Positions 1 through 4,481 of a stretch of 10,939 bases of DNA are shown here, in pieces. Each line of letters starts with the position of its first letter. Positions within the stretch are counted from its first letter, which is position 1. The notes under the pieces were generated by a model. It was given only the letters and a program-made list of their open reading frames with translations, did not search any database and was not told the DNA's origin. Source of the DNA: CAYWNK01 sp047639615 (GTDB lineage Bacteria > Planctomycetota > UBA1135 > GCA-002686595). The stretch spans positions 1 through 10,939 of the forward strand of contig JBLIOL010000188.1 in NCBI GenBank assembly GCA_047639615.1, read 5' to 3'. Position numbers and translations under genes: made by a program.

Positions 1-368
1 GGCGCAGTGGGCGCGGCCTTCGGGTCGCCTTCGGGAGCACCCGCATCGGCCCATGCGATGAAGAGCGCCTTGTCCGCCGCCGACATGCGCCGGTTCGCCT
101 TGAAGTTGCCGTGACCTTCCACGGGATGCCACGGGGGCATCAGCTCATCCTCCACCACTTCCGCCAGCATCGGCGCGCGGCGGCGCGCATCGGCGTAAGT
201 CAGCAGCGGAAAAGGACCGGCCTGACCGGGGCGGTGGCACTCCGTGCAATTGTCGTACACGAGCCCCCCCATCCCGTTGGACCAGGTGGGCTCGGGGGCA
301 GGCCCTTGAGCGAGCAGCGAAGCAATAGCGAGGGTAAGCATAGATCGGCGGTCTTGGGTGGGACGCAT
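1..368 (-). CDS. Secreted c-type cytochrome domain protein (partial, C-terminus off left edge)
   Basis: The reading frame gives 122 codons before it runs off the window. It starts MRPTQDRRSMLTLAIASLL, with a short hydrophobic stretch ending near AQG that looks like an export signal. A second ATG at 341 would give a tighter signal peptide, and neither start has a clear ribosome site. The heme-attachment motif CTECH lies at 248-234, followed by HRPGQAGPFPLLTYADA, MPPWHP and AWADAGAPEGD. This order (CxxCHRPG, PFxLLTYxDA, MPPWH, WxDAGAPEGD) is typical of the heme domain found in secreted planctomycete and related proteins, often fused to redoxin or copper monooxygenase-like domains. The Met of MPPWH is a plausible distal heme ligand (inference). 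The protein probably works in the periplasm in electron transfer. What follows the domain is outside the window, so the full function is unknown. It lies 59 bp downstream of the methyltransferase gene on the same strand and may be cotranscribed. Confidence 0.8.
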   Translation of the reverse strand, partial: MRPTQDRRSMLTLAIASLLAQGPAPEPTWSNGMGGLVYDNCTECHRPGQAGPFPLLTYADARRRAPMLAEVVEDELMPPWHPVEGHGNFKANRRMSAADKALFIAWADAGAPEGDPKAAPTA

Positions 369-427
369 TGTGGCCCGCCACCACCAGGCAGGGACGGACC
401 ATGCCTCCCTACGAGGTGAAGTTTGTG

Positions 428-1228
428 TTATTTGGGAAGGCCGTAGAGCAGCACCGCCGCCGCCGCATTCACCGACAAGGAATCCACGCCCGCAGGCATC
501 GGGATCGAGACCAACTCGTCGAAGTACTGGTGCTCACCAGCCCCCAGCCCAAAGGCCTCGGAGCCTAGGAACATGGCCTGCGGTCCATCCACCGGTCCCA
601 ATGTGGGCAAGCTCCGGCCGCCCTCGCACACGGAGCCCCAGCGCTGAACACCCGGCTCCAGGAGTGCTTTCGAGGCCTCCCCCAAGTCGGAAAATTCGAG
701 CACCGGCAGGCGGAAGATACTGCCCATGGAGGTGCGCACCGCCCGCGGATGGAAAGCATCGGTGCAACCGACAGCCACCAAGGCTGCTGCGCCGGAGGCG
801 TGGGCCGTACGCACGAGCGCGCCCACGTTGCCCGGATCGTCGAGGCCCACGGCGCCAAGTAGCAGCGCTTTCGGTTCCCGGGCGAGCAAGTCCGCGAGGG
901 CGCGCGCCTCGGGCAAGGCTGCTAGTCCGAGGAAGCCACCAAGGGAGCGCCCGCCGGTCGCCTCGGCCAGCACCTCATCGGGCAAGGTTTGGTGCTCGAC
1001 GCCCGCCTCCGCAAGCGCCGCGAGCAGCTCGCGCTCGCGTTCGCCCGGCTGCGCGAGCACGCTCGCTCCAACCAGCACTTGTCGCAGCTCGGCGCCCGAA
1101 CGCAGGGCGCGCTCAAAGAGCCGTGTACCCTCGAGTGAGCAAGCGCCCAAGCGCGCCCGGCCGGCGCGCGTTCCCGCGGCCTGGATCTCGGCCAGGGCTC
1201 TGCCCCAGCTTCCCTTCGAACCACTCAT
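428..1228 (-). CDS. TrmH/SpoU-family RNA 2'-O-methyltransferase
   Basis: This 266-residue protein has the usual two-part layout of SpoU-class, AdoMet-dependent RNA ribose methyltransferases. A small N-terminal substrate-binding region spans roughly 30-110 (SLEGTRLFERAL onward). The C-terminal knotted (SPOUT) domain follows. Motif 1 is DPGNVGALVRTA at 131-142, with the conserved Asn134 and Arg140. Motif 2 is LGSEAFGL at 221-228. Motif 3 is IPMPAGVDSLSVNAAAAVLL at 242-261, which forms the AdoMet-binding knot. Length fits the family (about 250-270 residues). The sequence does not say whether it modifies tRNA or 23S rRNA (RlmB, TsnR-like or TrmH-like), so no symbol is given. The ATG at 1228 has no strong Shine-Dalgarno site. 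The gene is divergent from the acyltransferase, with 122 bp between them. Confidence 0.9.
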   Translation of the reverse strand: MSGSKGSWGRALAEIQAAGTRAGRARLGACSLEGTRLFERALRSGAELRQVLVGASVLAQPGERERELLAALAEAGVEHQTLPDEVLAEATGGRSLGGFLGLAALPEARALADLLAREPKALLLGAVGLDDPGNVGALVRTAHASGAAALVAVGCTDAFHPRAVRTSMGSIFRLPVLEFSDLGEASKALLEPGVQRWGSVCEGGRSLPTLGPVDGPQAMFLGSEAFGLGAGEHQYFDELVSIPMPAGVDSLSVNAAAAVLLYGLPK

Positions 1229-1350
1229 GGTCCGACCACGTGGTTGGGGGGCATTGAGGGGAGACTGGGCATGAAGAGGGGCTTACGCCCGGCAGACTAC
1301 AGACTCGAGGCCCTCCAGAGCGCCTCATATCGGTCAAGATACGGCCGCGC
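1229..1350. promoter_or_regulatory. Divergent intergenic region between methyltransferase and acyltransferase genes
   Basis: The 122-bp gap must hold promoters for both divergent genes. It contains a perfect 10-bp palindrome ACCACGTGGT at 1235-1244, seven bases upstream of the methyltransferase ATG. A small hairpin GGGC-TTAC-GCCC lies at 1279-1290. No convincing -35/-10 pair stands out. A weak -10 candidate, CAAGAT, lies about 10 bases before the acyltransferase ATG. The regulatory role is inferred from position. Confidence 0.35.
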
Positions 1351-2745
1351 ATGAACGACCCCATCACCCTGCCCCGCTGGTTGTTGGTCCTACTACTGAT
1401 GCTCTCAGCTTGGGCCGTGGTGGCGTTGATGTTGCTCCCGGGCATTCGCTGGTGGTTCCGGAGGCGCGCCAACCGCGTGATCGACGAGATCAACCAGCGC
1501 CTGCGCATTCGCCTGCAGCCCTTCAAGCTCACCAAGCGCGAGGTGCTCATCGATCGCTTGACCCATGATGAGCAGGTACTCGCCGAGACCGAGAGCATGG
1601 CTGCGGCGGAAGGCATCGAGCCCGAACTCCTGCGCGCCCGGGTCGAGACCTACGCGCGCGAGATCGTGCCGAGCTTCAATGCCTACGCGTACTTTCGCAT
1701 CGGCTACCGCATGGCGCGACGCATCCTGCGCCTCTCCTATCGCGTACGCCTAGGCAGCGTGGATCGTGGTCCGCTCGAGGGCTTGCCCGAAGACGCCGCC
1801 GTGGTCTTCGTCATGAACCACCGCAGCAACGCGGACTACCTCTTGGTCTCGTACCTCGTCGCCGACAGCACCGCGCTCTCCTACGCCGTCGGCGAGTGGG
1901 CGCGCATCTGGCCGCTCTCGCACCTCATGCGCAGCATGGGCGCCTACTTCGTGCGCCGCCGTTCGCGCGACGGTCTCTACCGCAAGGTGCTCGAACGCTA
2001 CGTGGCCATGGCCACGGAATCAGGCGTCACCCAAGCCGTCTTCCCGGAAGGCGGTCTAACCCGCAACGGCAGCCTCGGCGAAGCGCGCAAGGGCCTCCTG
2101 CGCTACCTGGTCATGGCCCACGAATCCGGCGCACGCAATGTCGTCTTCGTACCTGTGGGTCTCAACTACGACCGTGTGCTAGAGGACCGCCGCCAACTGA
2201 ACACGGGTGAGGGTAAGACTCCTGGCAAGCTCTACACGCTTCTGTCCACGGCTTCATTCATAGCCAATCAATGCTGGCTCTTCGTCACCCGGCGTTGGTA
2301 CCGTTTCGGCTACGCCGCCGTAAATTTCGGCCGGCCGCTGCACCTCGCCGACTGGATCGCCGAGGATGAACTGCCAAGCCCGGCCCCTGACGAAGACACC
2401 TTGCGCCAGCGGGTAGACCTAGTCTCCGACGAAATCATGCACCGCATTGGCGAGGCCGTGCCCGCCCTCTGCGTCCCGCTGGTGGCCGAAGTCCTGCTCA
2501 CCACCACCAAGCCCCTGACCGCGCTCGAGCTGGAAGCCGCCGTCCAACAACGCATCACCGCCATCGAAGCCGCCGGGGGCAAAGTGCGCGTACCGCGCGA
2601 GGACCGCTCTTACGCTGTCCAGGTAGGCCTGCGGATGCTCAAGCTGCGCAATCTCGTCCAAGAAAACGCCGGCCTCTACGAGCACGTACCCGCCGAGCGC
2701 GCCCTGCTCGACTACTACGCCCGCTCGATCGAGCACTTCGCCTGA
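1351..2745 (+). CDS. PlsB-type glycerol-3-phosphate / lysophosphatidate acyltransferase
   Basis: This 464-residue protein has one N-terminal membrane segment (about 9-30, LLVLLLMLSAWAVVALMLL) and then an Arg-rich stretch, so the catalytic domain should sit on the cytoplasmic membrane face. The acyltransferase blocks are present in order. Block I is NHRSNADY, with the HX4D pair His157/Asp162. Block II is GAYFVRR at 197-203. Block III is FPEGGLTRNG at 231-240. Block IV is VPVGLNYDR at 267-275. Block III and the C-terminal region ending ALLDYYARSIEHF resemble PlsB-type glycerol-3-phosphate acyltransferases more than the shorter PlsC enzymes, but the protein is much shorter than E. coli PlsB (about 800 residues). 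Likely role: acyl transfer to glycerol-3-phosphate or lysophosphatidate at the start of membrane phospholipid synthesis. Exact substrate is not certain, so no symbol is given. No Shine-Dalgarno site precedes the ATG. A decayed copy of its 3' third lies just downstream. Confidence 0.82.
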   Translation: MNDPITLPRWLLVLLLMLSAWAVVALMLLPGIRWWFRRRANRVIDEINQRLRIRLQPFKLTKREVLIDRLTHDEQVLAETESMAAAEGIEPELLRARVETYAREIVPSFNAYAYFRIGYRMARRILRLSYRVRLGSVDRGPLEGLPEDAAVVFVMNHRSNADYLLVSYLVADSTALSYAVGEWARIWPLSHLMRSMGAYFVRRRSRDGLYRKVLERYVAMATESGVTQAVFPEGGLTRNGSLGEARKGLLRYLVMAHESGARNVVFVPVGLNYDRVLEDRRQLNTGEGKTPGKLYTLLSTASFIANQCWLFVTRRWYRFGYAAVNFGRPLHLADWIAEDELPSPAPDEDTLRQRVDLVSDEIMHRIGEAVPALCVPLVAEVLLTTTKPLTALELEAAVQQRITAIEAAGGKVRVPREDRSYAVQVGLRMLKLRNLVQENAGLYEHVPAERALLDYYARSIEHFA

Positions 2746-2777
2746 GGCTGCCGGGCCCCAGGCCGGGGGCACAGCGA

Positions 2778-2804
2778 GGGTGAGGGTGAGGGAGAGGGTG
2801 AGGG
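2778..2804 (+). repeat. GGG hexamer repeat with G-quadruplex pattern
   Basis: Five GGG runs occur at exactly six-base spacing (2778-2780, 2784-2786, 2790-2792, 2796-2798, 2802-2804). They are separated by TGA, TGA, AGA and TGA. This satisfies the G3N1-7 G-quadruplex rule with one run to spare. It lies 32 bases after the acyltransferase stop codon, on the sense strand of that transcript, so an RNA quadruplex could form in its 3' end. It also sits near the left edge of the decayed acyltransferase copy, so it may instead mark a slippage or recombination junction. Function is inference. Confidence 0.7.
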
Positions 2805-2948
2805 CAACTCGAAACCGACGGCGCCCAGCCGCAGGCCGGTGGCTGGCGATGGGAGGATCGGGGTTGGTGTAGAGCGGGTTGGCTCTCCGCTGGCGTCGAG
2901 GCTCGGAAGCGCCGGAGCCGGCCTCTGGCCGGGGTGGGCGCAGGGGCC

Positions 2949-3290
2949 GAGTGGATCTTGGTTCGGCAGCAAACCTTCGCCGAGTCGCTGGTTCGCCGAT
3001 TCGCTGGCTTACTACAGGTTTCCCCTGCTGCGGTTTTGGACCTGCCCCCATGCGTCACAAACCCTCCACCGAGGCCGCCGATGGCAAGCGCCGCGTCCCG
3101 CGCAAGGACCACTCCTAGACGGTAGTAGGTCGGCGTGCGCATGCTCGTGCTGCGCATGCTGCTGCAAGAGCGAGGCGGGCTTCACGCCTGCGTGCCCGGC
3201 GAGCGAGCTTTGCTGGAGTACTACGCGCGCTCCATCGAGCATTTCAATCGCGGGCCCTTGCCCTACAATCTCGCCCATGAATCCGAGTGA
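2949..3290 (+). pseudogene. Decayed 3' third of a second plsB-like acyltransferase gene
   Basis: Pieces match the C-terminus of the intact acyltransferase at 1351-2745 in the same order. First is RVDLGSAAN (intact RVDLVSDEI, residue 354 on), then WLTT (intact LLTT), then EAADGKRRVPRKDHS (intact EAAGGKVRVPREDRS, 406-420). The frame then meets TAG at 3116-3118, where the intact gene has Tyr421. Homology resumes one base out of phase from 3129: VGVRMLVLRMLLQERGGL (intact VGLRMLKLRNLVQENAGL), and GERALLEYYARSIEHF (intact AERALLDYYARSIEHF, 14 of 16 identical). The relic then reads NRGPLPYNLAHESE to a TGA at 3288-3290. With a stop and a +1 shift it cannot make the enzyme. Weaker similarity (VGSPL against FGRPL near 2876) may carry it back to about 2825. 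Divergence is too high for a recent duplication. Confidence 0.75.
3264..3269 (+). promoter_or_regulatory. TACAAT box upstream of kinase remnant
   Basis: TACAAT lies seven bases before the ATG at 3277, in the same position as the box before the intact kinase. TTTCAA at 3242-3247, sixteen bases upstream, is a weak -35 candidate. If it is active, transcription would start at or next to the ATG, giving a leaderless message. This box would then also drive the downstream transporter gene. Confidence 0.4.
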
Positions 3291-3543
3291 CGCCGAGGGC
3301 CAAGAGCCGGTAGACGAGACGCTCAAGCTACCGATAGAGAGCGGCCTAGGTCAGCTCAAGCGCCTGAGGGATCAGGCTCTCGAGTCGGATCACACGCCCT
3401 ACGAGAACCGCGGCGAGATCGGCCGCGGCGGCAGCTTCAGGACGCATCCCATGGATGCGCGTACGGGACAACGCTACGGATACAGCGAGACCAACGCGGA
3501 AGACGACGTTGGCCTGCGCCCCGCTAGGGCCGTCACCCGGTGA
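3277..3543 (+). pseudogene. Truncated 5' end of a Ser/Thr kinase gene (88 codons)
   Basis: The open frame starts MNPSDAEGQEPVDETLKL and aligns with the first 54 residues of the intact kinase at 4482. EPVDETLKL matches DPVDATLSL, GQLKRLRDQ matches EQLRHLRER, and YENRGEIGRGG matches YEHRGELGRGG (9 of 11 identical). Similarity ends right after the glycine-rich loop. The following HPMDARTGQRYG may be a faint trace of kinase strand 2-3, but the ATP-binding lysine and everything beyond it are absent, so it cannot be a kinase. The frame stays open to TGA at 3541-3543, which overlaps the GTG of the transporter (GTGA). It could persist as a short leader whose translation feeds the next gene. It starts 14 bases inside the reading frame of the decayed acyltransferase copy. 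Confidence 0.7.
3443..3459. repeat. Short perfect hairpin inside the kinase remnant
   Basis: CGCATCC (3443-3449) and GGATGCG (3453-3459) are perfect inverted arms around a CAT loop. It lies about 10 bases after the point where similarity to the intact kinase fades. It could be a breakpoint scar, or an RNA stem ahead of the transporter start. Confidence 0.4.
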
Positions 3544-4418
3544 CCCGGACCATCCGTAAGTTCGCGCCCCTCGGCGCGGCCCTGATTTGGGGTGTGAACA
3601 TCCCTGTGATGAAGATGGCCATCGGGCATCTGCATCCCTTTGCCTTCAACACCCTGCGCCTGACGCTCTCGGTGGTTCTGCTCGGGCTGATGGACTGGAG
3701 CGCGCGCAAGGGCAAGCCGGCCGCGCCGACGCCTTGGCGCGGCGTACTGGCGGTGGCGCTGCTCTCGGGCTTCCTCTACCAGATGCTCTTCCTGGGCGGC
3801 ATGGGATACACCAGCGCGGGGCACACGGCCGTATTCATCGGAAGTGGACCCTTCTGGACCGCGATCATCGGCCGCATCGTCGGCATGGAACGGCCGAGGC
3901 CACTCGCTTGGGCGGGACTTTGCCTGGCCTTCGCAGGAGCAAGCATGGTGGTGGCTGATGACGCGGGCGGAGCGACCTTGTTCGGCGATGGTTTGGTGCT
4001 AGCAGCAGCTATCGCTTGGGCCTCGGGCACGATCCTCTCCAAGAACGTGCTCAAGAAGATCGATCCCCTGCGACTGGCCTACCTGTATGCCCTAGCGGCG
4101 TTGCCTCTGCACTGGCTCGTGTCCTGGCAGTACTTCGACTGGCAGGCTCTGCAAGCAGCTCCGACCGGATTCTGGCTCGGCGTCGCCTACGCCGGCGCTT
4201 TCTCCACAGGCGTCGCCTACGCCTTGTGGAATACAGGCCTCGTCTCCGTCGGCCCCGCGCGCACGGCGGTCTACGTAAACCTGATCCCCGTCATCGCCAC
4301 CGCCCTCGCCTGGGCCACCCTCGGGGAAGCGGTCGGCATGCTGCAAGCCATCGGCGGCATGGTGGTCATCACCGGCCTCGTGCTTGTACAGCGCTCGAAA
4401 CCGACCCTCGCGGACTAA
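3540..4418 (+). CDS. EamA/DMT-superfamily membrane transporter
   Basis: This 292-residue, very hydrophobic protein has about ten predicted membrane helices in two EamA-like halves. The first starts LGAALIWGVNIPVMKMA (11-27) and the second GLVLAAAIAWASGTILSKNV (151-170). GPARTAVYVNLIPVIATALA near 238-257 is the hallmark of the penultimate helices. Family members export amino acids, nucleosides or other metabolites across the inner membrane, and the substrate cannot be read from the sequence. A TAG codon in frame just upstream (about 3525) limits the start, and GTG at 3540 is the first usable one. It has no Shine-Dalgarno site but overlaps the stop of the kinase remnant (GTGA), which suggests translational coupling. 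The gene lies between two kinase-derived sequences and has no clear functional link to either. Confidence 0.85.
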   Translation: MTRTIRKFAPLGAALIWGVNIPVMKMAIGHLHPFAFNTLRLTLSVVLLGLMDWSARKGKPAAPTPWRGVLAVALLSGFLYQMLFLGGMGYTSAGHTAVFIGSGPFWTAIIGRIVGMERPRPLAWAGLCLAFAGASMVVADDAGGATLFGDGLVLAAAIAWASGTILSKNVLKKIDPLRLAYLYALAALPLHWLVSWQYFDWQALQAAPTGFWLGVAYAGAFSTGVAYALWNTGLVSVGPARTAVYVNLIPVIATALAWATLGEAVGMLQAIGGMVVITGLVLVQRSKPTLAD

Positions 4419-4424
4419 ACTAGA

Positions 4425-4448
4425 CTGGCAAGGGCGCCCGATTGCCAG
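4425..4448. terminator. Inverted repeat between transporter and kinase (possible terminator or operator)
   Basis: CTGGCAA (4425-4431) and TTGCCAG (4442-4448) form a perfect 7-bp stem. The 10-base loop itself contains GGGCGCCC. It begins six bases after the transporter stop codon. No T-run follows, so it is not a classic intrinsic terminator. It may still stop or protect the transporter message, or bind a regulator upstream of the kinase promoter. It ends one base before the alternative kinase ATG at 4449. Confidence 0.45.
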
Positions 4449-4469
4449 ATGCCCAGTGGATCCGTGCTC

Positions 4470-4475
4470 TACAAT
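4470..4475 (+). promoter_or_regulatory. TACAAT -10-like box directly before kinase start (leaderless candidate)
   Basis: TACAAT sits six bases before the ATG at 4482, so a transcript starting at normal distance would begin at the ATG itself. The same box occurs before the kinase remnant at 3264-3269, with seven bases to its ATG. The one-base spacing difference breaks any shared upstream reading frame. That argues the conserved sequence is a promoter rather than coding DNA. No good -35 at 16-18 bp is visible; TTGCCA at 4442-4447 is 22 bp away. Confidence 0.45.
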
Positions 4476-4481
4476 TCAGGC

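Noticed and set aside
358..1257. Long plus-strand open frame (299 codons) opposite the methyltransferase gene
   Set aside because: It is Pro/Arg-rich with no recognisable motif, and it lies antisense to a gene with clear SpoU motifs. It is a GC-rich shadow frame.
2776..2805. GGG hexamer repeat as a CRISPR or regulatory direct-repeat array
   Set aside because: Units are only six bases with no spacers; it is a microsatellite-like, quadruplex-type tract.
2419..3157. Minus-strand open frames across the acyltransferase end and relic region
   Set aside because: Repetitive Ser-Pro and Leu-Thr stretches come from reading the GGG hexamer repeat backwards, the rest is Arg/Ala-rich, and the plus-strand homology explains the region better.
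4449..4481. Upstream ATG extending the kinase by 11 residues
   Set aside because: The added MPSGSVLYNSG begins one base after an inverted repeat, covers the TACAAT box, and has no in-frame counterpart before the remnant kinase.
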